From Azospirillum sp051124815 (GTDB lineage Bacteria > Pseudomonadota > Alphaproteobacteria > Azospirillales > Azospirillaceae): 64,000 nt of DNA. Below the pieces are notes generated by a model. The model was given only the letters and a program-made list of their open reading frames with translations. It was not told the origin of the DNA and made no database searches. Every line of letters begins with the position of its first letter. The stretch's first letter is position 1. A program made the translations under genes and the position numbers. The stretch covers positions 372,001 through 436,000 of the forward strand of contig NZ_CP118490.1 in NCBI RefSeq assembly GCF_051124815.1. Direction: 5' to 3'. Of the stretch, positions 40,646-52,622 are shown piece by piece.

Positions 40646-42175
<1,530 letters not shown>

Positions 42176-42208
42176 GGGGGTAAAGGTTGTGGGTGGGAAG
42201 TGCTTTTG

Positions 42209-42311
42209 CTCGCTCCCTAACCCTCCCCCGCGTTCCGCGGGAGAGGGAACTCCGCCGTTCTTGCGCTCAGCTCCCTCTCCCGCGAAGCGGGGGAGGGCTG
42301 GGGAGGGGGCA
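42209..42311. repeat. G/C-rich palindromic intergenic repeat, copy C
   Basis: This copy lies in the tyrR-dadA intergenic region close to the tyrR start. Its arms are gctccctaaccctcccccgcg and gcgggggagggctggggagg, with inner pairs cgcgggagaggga and ctccctctcccgcg. The element lies between the tyrR start codon and the TyrR-box-like sites, so it would be in the tyrR leader if transcription starts at those sites. Confidence 0.7.
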
Positions 42312-42323
42312 TCCGGCAACTAC

Positions 42324-42341
42324 TGTACATAATACGTTACG
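42324..42341. promoter_or_regulatory. TyrR-box-like palindrome 1
   Basis: TGTACA-N6-GTTACG matches 9 of 12 defined positions of the TyrR box TGTAAA-N6-TTTACA. It lies about 170-185 bp upstream of the expected dadA transcription start, an acceptable enhancer distance. Confidence 0.4.
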
Positions 42342-42342
42342 C

Positions 42343-42360
42343 CGTATCAAAATCTTTACA
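42343..42360. promoter_or_regulatory. TyrR-box-like palindrome 2
   Basis: CGTATC-N6-TTTACA has a perfect right half-site and a weak left half (9 of 12 overall). It directly follows palindrome 1, giving a side-by-side pair. Confidence 0.35.
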
Positions 42361-42411
42361 CCCCTAAAATCCCTTGGTCTTCAACATCTCACACCCAAAA
42401 TCCCATCCCTC

Positions 42412-42429
42412 TGTAAACATCCGCATACA
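42412..42429. promoter_or_regulatory. TyrR-box-like palindrome 3
   Basis: TGTAAA-N6-CATACA has a perfect left half-site and 10 of 12 matches overall, the best of the three. It lies about 80-97 bp upstream of the expected dadA transcription start, the typical place for a sigma-54 enhancer site. Confidence 0.5.
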
Positions 42430-42482
42430 CTTCACGCCCCACCGCTCCCCCCGCACCGCAGCAAATCCGCCGTTTTCCTGTC

Positions 42483-42497
42483 TGGCACGGTGTTTGC
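42483..42497 (+). promoter_or_regulatory. Sigma-54 (-24/-12) promoter for dadA
   Basis: TGGCACGGTGTTTGC matches the RpoN consensus TGGCAC-N5-TTGC completely, with ten bases between GG and GC and a preceding C. The start of transcription would fall near 42509, leaving a leader of about 37 bases before the dadA ATG at 42546. Confidence 0.8.
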
Positions 42498-42545
42498 GAA
42501 TCACTCCCCCAAGCGAAGTCATCCATCCCCTTGGGAGCCAGTCTC

Positions 42546-43847
42546 ATGCGCGTGATCGTTCTGGGCAGCGGCGTCATCGGTGTCACCACCGCCTATTATC
42601 TGGCGCGCGCCGGGCATGAGGTGACCGTCATCGACCGTCAGGCCGGCCCGGCGCTGGAGACCAGCTATGCCAACGCGGGCGAGGTGTCGCCGGGCTATTC
42701 CGCTCCCTGGGCGGCGCCGGGGCTGATGCTGAAGGCCGCCAAGTGGATGATGATGAAGCATTCGCCGCTGGTGATCCGGCCGAAGCTGGATCCGGCGATG
42801 TGGTCCTGGTGCCTGAAGCTGCTGGCCAACGCCAATGAGGCGAGCTACCAGCTGAACAAGAGCCGCATGGTCCGCGTCGCCGAATACAGCCGCGACTGCC
42901 TGAAGGCTCTGCGCGCCGAGACCGGCATCACCTATGACGAGCGCACCCAGGGCACGCTGCAGGTCTTCCGCACCCAGAAGCAGATGGACGCCGCCGGCTA
43001 CGACATGGCGGTGCTGGAGCGCTACGGCGTTCCCTACAGCCTGTTCGACCGCGATGGCCTGACCTCCGTCGAGCCGGCTTTGGCCCATGTCAAGGACAAG
43101 CTGGTCGGCGCGCTGCACCTGCCGGGCGACGAGACCGGCGACTGCTTCCAGTTCACCAACAAGCTGGCCGCCTATGCCGCCAAGCGTGGGGTGGAGTTCC
43201 GCTATGGCGTCTCCATCCGCGGGCTGGAGAGCGACGGTCGCAAGATCACGGGCGTGCTGACCGACCAGGGTACCCTGACCGCCGACAGCTACATCGTCGC
43301 CATGGGCAGCTATTCGCCCAAGCTGGTGAAGCCGCTGGGCATCGACCTGCCGGTCTATCCGGTGAAGGGCTACTCGCTGACCCTGCCGATCACTGACGCC
43401 GCCCATGCGCCGGAATCGACGGTGATGGACGAGACGCACAAGATCGCGGTAACCCGGCTCGGCGACCGCATCCGCGTCGGCGGTACGGCGGAGCTGTCCG
43501 GCTTCGACCTGAGCCTGCGCGAAAGCCGCCGCGGGCCGCTGGACCATGTGGTCAGCGACCTGTTCCCCAAGGGCGGCGACCTGTCGAAGGCGGAGTTCTG
43601 GACCGGCCTGCGTCCGAACACCCCGGACGGCACGCCGATCCTGGGGCCGACCCACGTCCGCAACCTGTATCTCAACACCGGCCACGGCACGCTGGGCTGG
43701 ACGATGTCCGCCGGCTCGGCCCGCGTGCTGGCCGACGTGGTCAGCGGACGCCGGACCGAGATCGACATGGAGGGCTTGAGCGTCGAACGCTACGGCCGCA
43801 AGCCGACGGTTGCAGTATCCCGCCCGGCCGCCGTCCGTCCGGCCTGA
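42546..43847 (+). CDS. dadA: D-amino acid dehydrogenase, small (catalytic) subunit type
   Basis: This 433-residue FAD enzyme oxidises D-alanine and other D-amino acids to keto acids at the inner membrane. The N-terminal FAD site VIVLGSGVIGVTTAYYLARAG and the SYANAGEVSPGYSAPWAAPG segment are hallmarks of DadA. The C-terminal FAD contact GLRPNTPDGTPILGPT and NLYLNTGHGTLGWTMSAGSA are present, and the length is standard. ATG 42546 has gggag eight bases upstream. No alanine racemase (dadX) follows. The upstream region carries a sigma-54 promoter and TyrR-box-like sites, unlike the Lrp/CRP control known in enterics. Confidence 0.95.
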   Translation: MRVIVLGSGVIGVTTAYYLARAGHEVTVIDRQAGPALETSYANAGEVSPGYSAPWAAPGLMLKAAKWMMMKHSPLVIRPKLDPAMWSWCLKLLANANEASYQLNKSRMVRVAEYSRDCLKALRAETGITYDERTQGTLQVFRTQKQMDAAGYDMAVLERYGVPYSLFDRDGLTSVEPALAHVKDKLVGALHLPGDETGDCFQFTNKLAAYAAKRGVEFRYGVSIRGLESDGRKITGVLTDQGTLTADSYIVAMGSYSPKLVKPLGIDLPVYPVKGYSLTLPITDAAHAPESTVMDETHKIAVTRLGDRIRVGGTAELSGFDLSLRESRRGPLDHVVSDLFPKGGDLSKAEFWTGLRPNTPDGTPILGPTHVRNLYLNTGHGTLGWTMSAGSARVLADVVSGRRTEIDMEGLSVERYGRKPTVAVSRPAAVRPA

Positions 43848-44047
43848 CCTGAACATGTGACCCGCGCCGCCCGGCGGACGCGGGTCATCGCCAGCTCCAG
43901 AAGGGCGGCGTCGGTGATTTCGGCCCCATCCAGCCGATGTCGCCCGCGCCGCCCTTCGCATTTCTCCACCCGGTGGCCGAGGCGCCTGAGATGCAGGATC
44001 GCCTCGTAGAGCCGGGCCGCCGGCTCGTTGGTTGGGCGGGTGGTCAT
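43790..44047 (-). CDS. Small basic protein at the end of the lut operon
   Basis: This 85-residue ORF starts at ATG 44047, which overlaps the lutC stop codon by four bases (ATGA), a sign of translational coupling. The first ~50 residues (ARLYEAILHLRRLGHRVEKC, then RHRLDGAEITDAALLELA) look like a compact basic helical protein. The last ~20 residues run antisense to the end of dadA and look unconstrained. No family is recognised. The overlap and same-strand position argue that it is real. Confidence 0.5.
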   Translation of the reverse strand: MTTRPTNEPAARLYEAILHLRRLGHRVEKCEGRRGRHRLDGAEITDAALLELAMTRVRRAARVTCSGQAGRTAAGRDTATVGLRP

Positions 44048-44892
44048 GGATGGACCACCAGAACGATCAGTCGCTTCGGGCCGTGGACTCCGTAGGCCAG
44101 CGTCTGCTCGATGTCGGCGGTCTTGCTGGGGCCGGAAACCAGCAGCGCGTTGGTCGGCATCGCCTGTGCCCATCCCTGCTCGCGCATGGCCTGCAGAAAG
44201 GTGTCGTAGAGTGCGCCCGTGCGCAGGATGGCGACGTGGATGTGCGGGATCAGCGAGAGGGTGCGCGGCTCCTCGGCCGTCGGCCACAGGATCAGGCTTC
44301 CGGTCTCGGCGATGGCGCCACGGGTGGTGGTCAGGCCGGCCTCGACGGACTCGAACAGCTGGGGCTTGAGGTCTTCGAGGGGACGGTCGTAGGGGATGAG
44401 AACCGGACCCGGCGCAGATCCCCTCTCCCCCCCGGGGAGAGGGTTAGGGTGAGGGGGATTCGTGGCGGGACCTTCGGGGGAATCATGCGATGCCTCCCCC
44501 TCACCCCGACCCTCTCCTCGCTTTCGGCGGACCGCAGGTCCGCCTGTCGCGTCAGCGCAAACTTCGTTTGCGCGTGAGCGGGGGGGAGAGGGGGAAACGG
44601 TCCCCCACCCCTCGACCAGCCTCCTCCCCGCCTCCGTCGCCGGCGCGTACATCAAGGAGCCCACGCCTTCACTCACGAGGAACTCGCGCAGCACCGCCGG
44701 CCAGTCGGCCTCGGTCGCGTCGAGGAACTCCGTATGCACCGCCTCCATCAGGCGGCGGATGCGGGACAGGCGCTCCTCGGGCGTCCAGTGCTTCGCCTCG
44801 ATCGGCGCGAAGTCCGACGTGGGCGGGGTCAGCGGGTGAGCGTCGCGCGTCTTGCGCAGCTTCGTCAGGATCGAGTTGCGGGCGTCAGACAT
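44044..44892 (-). CDS. lutC: LutC, LUD-domain lactate utilisation protein with in-frame repeat insertion
   Basis: This 282-residue protein is the third component of the LutABC L-lactate oxidation complex. LUD-domain features are present on both sides of the insert: WPAVLREFLVSEGVGSLMYA before it and AGLTTTRGAIAETGSLILWP, then HIHVAILRTGALYDTFL after it, ending HGPKRLIVLVV. Between about residues 96 and 160 the frame passes through a palindromic repeat, adding a Pro/Arg/Gly/Glu-rich stretch (RRKRGEGRGEGEASHDS is part of it) absent from normal LutC proteins of about 220 residues. The insert lies in a likely surface loop. The start overlaps the lutB stop by eight bases. Confidence 0.88.
   Translation of the reverse strand: MSDARNSILTKLRKTRDAHPLTPPTSDFAPIEAKHWTPEERLSRIRRLMEAVHTEFLDATEADWPAVLREFLVSEGVGSLMYAPATEAGRRLVEGWGTVSPSPPRSRANEVCADATGGPAVRRKRGEGRGEGEASHDSPEGPATNPPHPNPLPGGERGSAPGPVLIPYDRPLEDLKPQLFESVEAGLTTTRGAIAETGSLILWPTAEEPRTLSLIPHIHVAILRTGALYDTFLQAMREQGWAQAMPTNALLVSGPSKTADIEQTLAYGVHGPKRLIVLVVHP
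44418..44596. repeat. G/C-rich palindromic repeat, copy D, inside lutC
   Basis: This element of about 179 bp lies within the lutC coding sequence. It has outer arms ctctcccccccggggagagg and gcgggggggagaggggg, and an inner block with ggcggaccgcaggtccgcc and gcgcaaacttcgtttgcgc mini-palindromes. Copy E beyond gltA is nearly the same sequence in opposite orientation, including these inner blocks. Its frame through lutC has no stop codons. Confidence 0.85.
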
Positions 44893-46309
44893 CGGGAATC
44901 CCCTTGGCGCGGGCGAGGTCGTGCAGGGTGCGGCCGGCGAAGCGCGGCTTGGTGCGGACGTTCGTCCACTCCTTCAGCATGGGCAGCGACGCCGGTGCCG
45001 CATTGCCGAGCTTGCTCATCGCCGTGGTCGCGATGCGGTAGGCGGTGGGGGAGGCGTTCATCGCCGCCCACCCGCTCCACACCATCGATTCCGCCCGGCT
45101 GGCCTTCGCGCCTCCGTCCTTCACCGCGCCGCCGGGTTTCACCGCCTCGACTCGCAGCCGCCCCATGATCTCGACGATGGGGATCTTCACCGGGCAGATC
45201 TCGACGCAGGCGTTGCACATGGTGCAGGCGTGGGGCATGGCGCCGCGCTTGGCCAGCCCCTCGATCTGCGGCACCAGGATCTTGCCGATCGGGCCGGGAT
45301 AGGGCGCCTCGTAGGCATGGCCGCCGACCTTGGTGTAGACCGGGCAATGGTTCATGCAGGCGCCGCAGCGGATGCAGCGCAGCGTGTCGCGCAGTTCCGG
45401 GTCGGCGTAGATGCCGGAACGGCCATTGTCGAGGATGACCAGATGCACCTCGCGCGGGCCATCCTTCTCACCGTCCTTTCGCGGTCCGGAGATCATGTTG
45501 ACGTAGGTGGTGATCGGCTGGCCGGTGGCGGAGCGCGGCAGCAGGCTGATGACCGGCGGCACGTCCTCCAGCTTTTCGACCACCTTCTCCAGACCCATGA
45601 AGGCGATGTGGACCGGCGGCACCGTGGTACACATGCGGCCGTTGCCCTCATTCTCGATCAGGCAGAGGGTGCCGGTCTCCGCCACCGCGGCGTTGACGCC
45701 GGACATGCCGACGTCGGCGGCCTGGAACTTGGCGCGCAGCACCCGGCGGGCGAGGTCGGTCAGATAGGCCGCATCCTCCCGGCTTTCGGCATCCTTGATC
45801 TTGCGCTTGAACAGATGGGCGATCTGCTTCGTGTTCAGGTGGATCGCCGGCATGATGATGTGAGACGGCATGGTGCCGTCCAGCTGCACGATGTATTCGC
45901 CGAGGTCGCTTTCCAGCACCTCGATGCCGTCCTTTTCCAGAACGGCGTTCAGGTGCATCTCCTCCGTCACCATCGACTTGCCCTTGACCACCAGCCTGGC
46001 GTTCGCCTTGTGCAGGATGTCGAGAGCGATGGCGTTGGCCTCGTCCGTCGTGGCGGCCCAATGGACGGTGATGCCGTTGCGGGTGCAGTTCTCCTCCAGC
46101 TTCTCCAGCAGTTCCGGCAGCTTCGACAGGGCGCGCAGCCGAACCGAGGCGGCGAGCGCCCGCACGCCCTGCCATTCGGCCGTATCCGCGAACTGGGCGG
46201 CGCGCTTGGTCATCAGCCCGTCCATGGCGCGGCGGAAGTTGCCGCGCAGCTGCGGGTCGGCCAGCGCCGCGCGGGAGGCGGCGGCGAAGTCCGGTGCGTT
46301 ACCGTCCAT
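44885..46309 (-). CDS. lutB: LutB, iron-sulfur lactate oxidation protein
   Basis: This 474-residue protein has a LUD-type N-terminal half (KSMVTEEMHLNAVLEKDGIE, ADVGMSGVNAAVAETGTLCL) and a C-terminal ferredoxin-like half with two 4Fe-4S sites, CIRCGACMNHCPVY and CTMCNACVEICPV. It is the electron-carrying core of the LutABC L-lactate dehydrogenase system, expected to deliver electrons toward quinone from the cytoplasmic face. Its start overlaps the lutA stop by 11 bases and its stop overlaps the lutC start. Confidence 0.96.
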   Translation of the reverse strand: MDGNAPDFAAASRAALADPQLRGNFRRAMDGLMTKRAAQFADTAEWQGVRALAASVRLRALSKLPELLEKLEENCTRNGITVHWAATTDEANAIALDILHKANARLVVKGKSMVTEEMHLNAVLEKDGIEVLESDLGEYIVQLDGTMPSHIIMPAIHLNTKQIAHLFKRKIKDAESREDAAYLTDLARRVLRAKFQAADVGMSGVNAAVAETGTLCLIENEGNGRMCTTVPPVHIAFMGLEKVVEKLEDVPPVISLLPRSATGQPITTYVNMISGPRKDGEKDGPREVHLVILDNGRSGIYADPELRDTLRCIRCGACMNHCPVYTKVGGHAYEAPYPGPIGKILVPQIEGLAKRGAMPHACTMCNACVEICPVKIPIVEIMGRLRVEAVKPGGAVKDGGAKASRAESMVWSGWAAMNASPTAYRIATTAMSKLGNAAPASLPMLKEWTNVRTKPRFAGRTLHDLARAKGIPDV

Positions 46310-47048
46310 GGATGCGCTCCTTCAGGAACTGGGCGATGTGCTGGCCGCGCGCGGCCTTTGCTCCGGCCTCCAGCGCGCCGCCGATGTTCAGCAGGCAGCC
46401 GCAATCGCCCGACACGACGCGGGCGGCGCCGGTATCCTCGATGTCCGCCACCTTGTCGCCGACCATCGCGGCGGAAATCTCCGGATGGCGCACGGCGAAG
46501 GTGCCGCCGAAACCGCAGCATTCCTTCTCCCTCTTCAACTCCACCAATTCGACATTGGCGAGCTGGCGCAGCAGCGCCTTCGGCTCGTCCACCACGCCCA
46601 TCTCGCGCTGGGCATGGCAGGAGGCGTGCCAGGTGACGCGCACCGGCTCGCCCTTGTCGGTGAGTTGGACGTCCAGCACATGGACCAGGAACTGCGTCAG
46701 CTCCCACACGCGGGATGCCACCTGCACCGCCTTCGCCTCGTCCGGCTCACCGCGGAACAGGTCGGGCCAATGCTTCTTCATCATGCCGGCGCAGGAGCCG
46801 GACGGCACGACGATCGGATCGTCGCCGGGGAACAGGTCCAGCTGGGCGCGGGCGACCTTCAACGCCTCGGCGCGGTAGCCGGAGTTGTAGGCGGGCTGGC
46901 CGCAGCAGCTCTGCCCCTGCGGGAAGACGACGGTCAGTCCCTGCGATTGCAGCAGCTCGATCCCGGCCATGCCGGCGTCGGGGAAGAACAGGTCGACGAG
47001 GCAGGTGCCGAAGTAATAGACGCGGGTGGGTTTGGGAGTGGAGGGCAT
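46299..47048 (-). CDS. lutA: LutA, CCG-domain lactate oxidation protein
   Basis: This 249-residue protein has two cysteine-rich CCG domains, the first with YYFGTCLVDLFFP and GQSCCGQPAYNSG, the second with VTWHASCHAQREMG and KECCGFGGTFAV. This is the heterodisulfide-reductase-type subunit (GlpC/HdrB-like) of the LutABC complex, binding an Fe-S cluster and channelling electrons. It lies 43 bases downstream of the large FAD/Fe-S dehydrogenase gene and leads a tightly overlapping lutA-lutB-lutC set. Confidence 0.96.
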   Translation of the reverse strand: MPSTPKPTRVYYFGTCLVDLFFPDAGMAGIELLQSQGLTVVFPQGQSCCGQPAYNSGYRAEALKVARAQLDLFPGDDPIVVPSGSCAGMMKKHWPDLFRGEPDEAKAVQVASRVWELTQFLVHVLDVQLTDKGEPVRVTWHASCHAQREMGVVDEPKALLRQLANVELVELKREKECCGFGGTFAVRHPEISAAMVGDKVADIEDTGAARVVSGDCGCLLNIGGALEAGAKAARGQHIAQFLKERIHGR

Positions 47049-47091
47049 TGGGCGTTTCCTCGCTGGGCGTCTTCTTATGGCTGGGCTTCGT

Positions 47092-49974
<2,883 letters not shown>

Positions 49975-50258
49975 CGGCGGCGGCTCCTGCTGGAGAGGGA
50001 CGGAGGGCATGGCGTCGCTACGGCGTCCTCCGCCCATGACAGGGGCGGTCCCCCATCGGACGGGCAGGTGCAGACAAGTCTTTTCCATGCGGCTCGATGT
50101 GGATAAAAGATTTTACCAAATTGTGCAACGGCTGAATCGTTTGCCAAGCGATCCGCTTCGGCTACGTGCTGTATCCACGGCAGGCCGGCGGTGCTGGACG
50201 GACGTATCTTGGATCGGTAGAAGTGGATGAAGACGTGCAGGGAGAGGCCGCCCACCCA

Positions 50259-51029
50259 ATGCAGGGGACGATCAAACCGGCCAAGCTGGCCGACGCCATT
50301 GCCGAGCATCTGGAACGGCTGATCCTGGAAGGCGCCTTGCGTCCCGGCGAGAAGCTGCTGGCCGAACGCGAACTGGCGGTGAAGCTGGACGTGTCGCGCC
50401 CGTCGCTGCGCGACGCCATCGCCAAGCTGGAGGAGCGCGGCCTGCTGGTCACCGGGCGCGGCGGCACCCATGTCGCCAGCTTCCTGTCGCAGATCGCTGA
50501 TCCGCTGATGACGCTGTTGCGCAACAAGCCGGATGCCTCCTTCGACTATCTGGAGTTCCGCCGCTCCATCGAGGCGGCGGCGGCCGGGCTGGCGGCGCAG
50601 CGGGCAACCGACCTTGACCGCAACGGCATCCGCGCCATCGTCGCCCGCATGCAGGCCGCACACGGCAAGGACGACAGCTCCGAAGAGGCCGATGCCGACG
50701 CCGACCTGCATCTGGCGGTCTACGAGGCGGCACACAACGTCGTCATGCTGCACATCATGCGGACGCTGTCGGACCTGCTGCGCAACGACGTGTTCTACAA
50801 CCGCGCCGACCTCTATTCCCGGCCGGGGGTGCGCGACCTCCTGCTGCGGCAGCATCTCGCCATCGCCGACGCGGTCCTGGCCGGCGACGCGGATGCTGCG
50901 AGCGCGGCGGCCGACGCCCATGTGGAGTTCACGCTGCAGACCCTGCGCGAGATCCGCGAGCACAATGCCCGCGTCCAGGTCTCGCTGCGGCGGATCGGTC
51001 GCACCGATCTGATCGACAGCGGGGCGTAG
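50259..51029 (+). CDS. GntR-family (FCD) regulator, LldR/PdhR-like
   Basis: This 256-residue regulator has a winged HTH at the N-terminus (LERLILEGALRPGEKLLAER, then VSRPSLRDAIAKLEERGLL with TGRGGTHVA) and a C-terminal FCD ligand domain whose metal-binding His residues can be seen in ADLHLAVYEAAHN, LLRQHLAIADAV and AADAHVEF. This class includes LldR (lactate) and PdhR (pyruvate). It is divergent from the lactate dehydrogenase/lut operon, which it most likely represses until lactate appears. ATG 50259 is chosen near the start of homology; the frame is open upstream. Confidence 0.9.
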   Translation: MQGTIKPAKLADAIAEHLERLILEGALRPGEKLLAERELAVKLDVSRPSLRDAIAKLEERGLLVTGRGGTHVASFLSQIADPLMTLLRNKPDASFDYLEFRRSIEAAAAGLAAQRATDLDRNGIRAIVARMQAAHGKDDSSEEADADADLHLAVYEAAHNVVMLHIMRTLSDLLRNDVFYNRADLYSRPGVRDLLLRQHLAIADAVLAGDADAASAAADAHVEFTLQTLREIREHNARVQVSLRRIGRTDLIDSGA

Positions 51030-51137
51030 GCAGCTCTGCCCGGCCTTCTGGGCCAAAAGTCATATGCAGGTAGGCGCGGCCCGACTGGCGGCAGAGGCTT
51101 GGCCGGGTTACACTGTGCAGGCAGTCTTGCCTGATCG

Positions 51138-52622
51138 ATGCCCTTTCACCGACCGTCAGAGTGCCGCCCAGTGTCTTCTCCCAAGGTGTCCTCTCCCAAG
51201 AAGCGCCGCATCCTGCTGATCGAGGACACGGTCCCGCTCGCCAAGCTCTATATCGAGTTCCTGCGCGCGGACGCCCATGAGGTCGTGCATTGCACCCGTG
51301 GGGGAGAGGCGCTGGACGCAGCGGCGGAAATGCCGCCCGATGCGGTGATTCTGGACCTGAAGCTGCCGGACATGGATGGGCTGGAGGTGCTCCAGGCGCT
51401 GCAGGCCCGCGACGCGAGCGTTTCGGTGGTCATCATCACCGCCCATGGCTCCATCGATCTGGCGGTGGAGGCAATGAAGCTCGGCGCCTTCGATTTCATC
51501 GTGAAGCCCTTCAACGCCGACCGGCTGAACCTGACCCTGCGCAACGCGCTGGAACGGCGGACGCTGGCGCGGATGGTGGAGGGATACCGCAAGGATCTCG
51601 ACCGCGGGCGCTTCCACGGCTTCATCGGCAGCTCACCGGAGATGCAGGCGGTCTACCGTACCATCGAAAGCGTGGCCTCCAGCCGCGCCAACGTCTTCAT
51701 CACCGGGGAGAGCGGGACCGGCAAGGAGGTCGCGGCCCAGGCCATCCACCGCGCCAGCCCGCGGCGCGACGGCGCCTTCGTCGCGCTGAACTGCGCCGCC
51801 ATCCCGAAGGATTTGCTGGAATCGGAGATCTTCGGCCATGTGAAGGGCGCCTTCACCGGGGCGGCGGGCGACCGGCCAGGGGCGGCGCTGCTGGCCGACG
51901 GCGGCACGCTGTTCCTGGATGAGATCTGCGAGATGCCGTTCGACCTGCAGAGCAAGCTCCTGCGTTTCGTCCAGACCGGCACGGTCAGCCCGGTCGGCAG
52001 CGGCCGGGAGGAACGGGTGGACGTGCGCTTCGTCGCCGCCACCAACCGCGATCCGCTGGCCGAGGTGCAGGCCGGCCGCTTCCGCGAAGACCTTTATTAC
52101 CGCCTGCACGTCATCCCGCTGGCCCTGCCGCCGCTGCGCGACCGCGGCGACGACGTGATCGAGATCGCGCGCTTCTTCCTGATCGACTATGCGCGGGAGG
52201 AGGGCAAGGCGCTGTCGGCCTTCGCTCCGGAGGTGGAGGCGCGGCTGCGCGCCCATGACTGGCCCGGCAACGTGCGGCAACTGCAGAATGTCGTCCGCAA
52301 TATCGTGGTGCTGCACGATGGGCCGCAGGTCACGCTGGACATGCTGCCGCCGATGGGCGGTCCGGCGATCGGCGGTCCCGACGCCGGCACATCTCCATGC
52401 GCCGCCTGCGGGTCGCCGGCCGCCGATGCGGCGGCAGAGGATGGCGCCGTCCAGCCGCTTTGGCTGGTCGAGAAGGACATGATCCAGAAGGCGCTGCGGC
52501 TGACCGGCGACGATGTGCCGCGCGCTGCCCTGATGCTGGAGATCAGCCCGTCCACCATCTACCGCAAGCTTCAGCAATGGCGCGTCGCCGAGGCCCGCGG
52601 CGCCGGGGAGACCGCCGCGTGA
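51138..52622 (+). CDS. NtrC/LuxO-type response regulator
   Basis: This 494-residue sigma-54 activator has a receiver domain with phosphorylated Asp73 (VILDLKLPDMDG) and Lys in VKPFNAD. The AAA+ domain has Walker A GESGTGKE, an intact GAFTGA at residues 237-242 and Walker B LFLDEICEM. The C-terminal Fis-type HTH is RAALMLEISPSTIYRKLQQW. It will activate RpoN-dependent promoters when phosphorylated. Its stop overlaps the start of the hybrid kinase gene (GTGA), so that kinase is its obvious phosphate source. Targets are unknown; they may include the two sigma-54 promoters seen in this window. Confidence 0.95.
   Translation: MPFHRPSECRPVSSPKVSSPKKRRILLIEDTVPLAKLYIEFLRADAHEVVHCTRGGEALDAAAEMPPDAVILDLKLPDMDGLEVLQALQARDASVSVVIITAHGSIDLAVEAMKLGAFDFIVKPFNADRLNLTLRNALERRTLARMVEGYRKDLDRGRFHGFIGSSPEMQAVYRTIESVASSRANVFITGESGTGKEVAAQAIHRASPRRDGAFVALNCAAIPKDLLESEIFGHVKGAFTGAAGDRPGAALLADGGTLFLDEICEMPFDLQSKLLRFVQTGTVSPVGSGREERVDVRFVAATNRDPLAEVQAGRFREDLYYRLHVIPLALPPLRDRGDDVIEIARFFLIDYAREEGKALSAFAPEVEARLRAHDWPGNVRQLQNVVRNIVVLHDGPQVTLDMLPPMGGPAIGGPDAGTSPCAACGSPAADAAAEDGAVQPLWLVEKDMIQKALRLTGDDVPRAALMLEISPSTIYRKLQQWRVAEARGAGETAA

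Noticed and set aside
50121..50131. FCD-type operator between the lactate operon and the GntR regulator
   Set aside because: TTGTGCAACGG is one base off the loose TNGTNNNACNA pattern. Such a short degenerate match is expected by chance, so it was not annotated.
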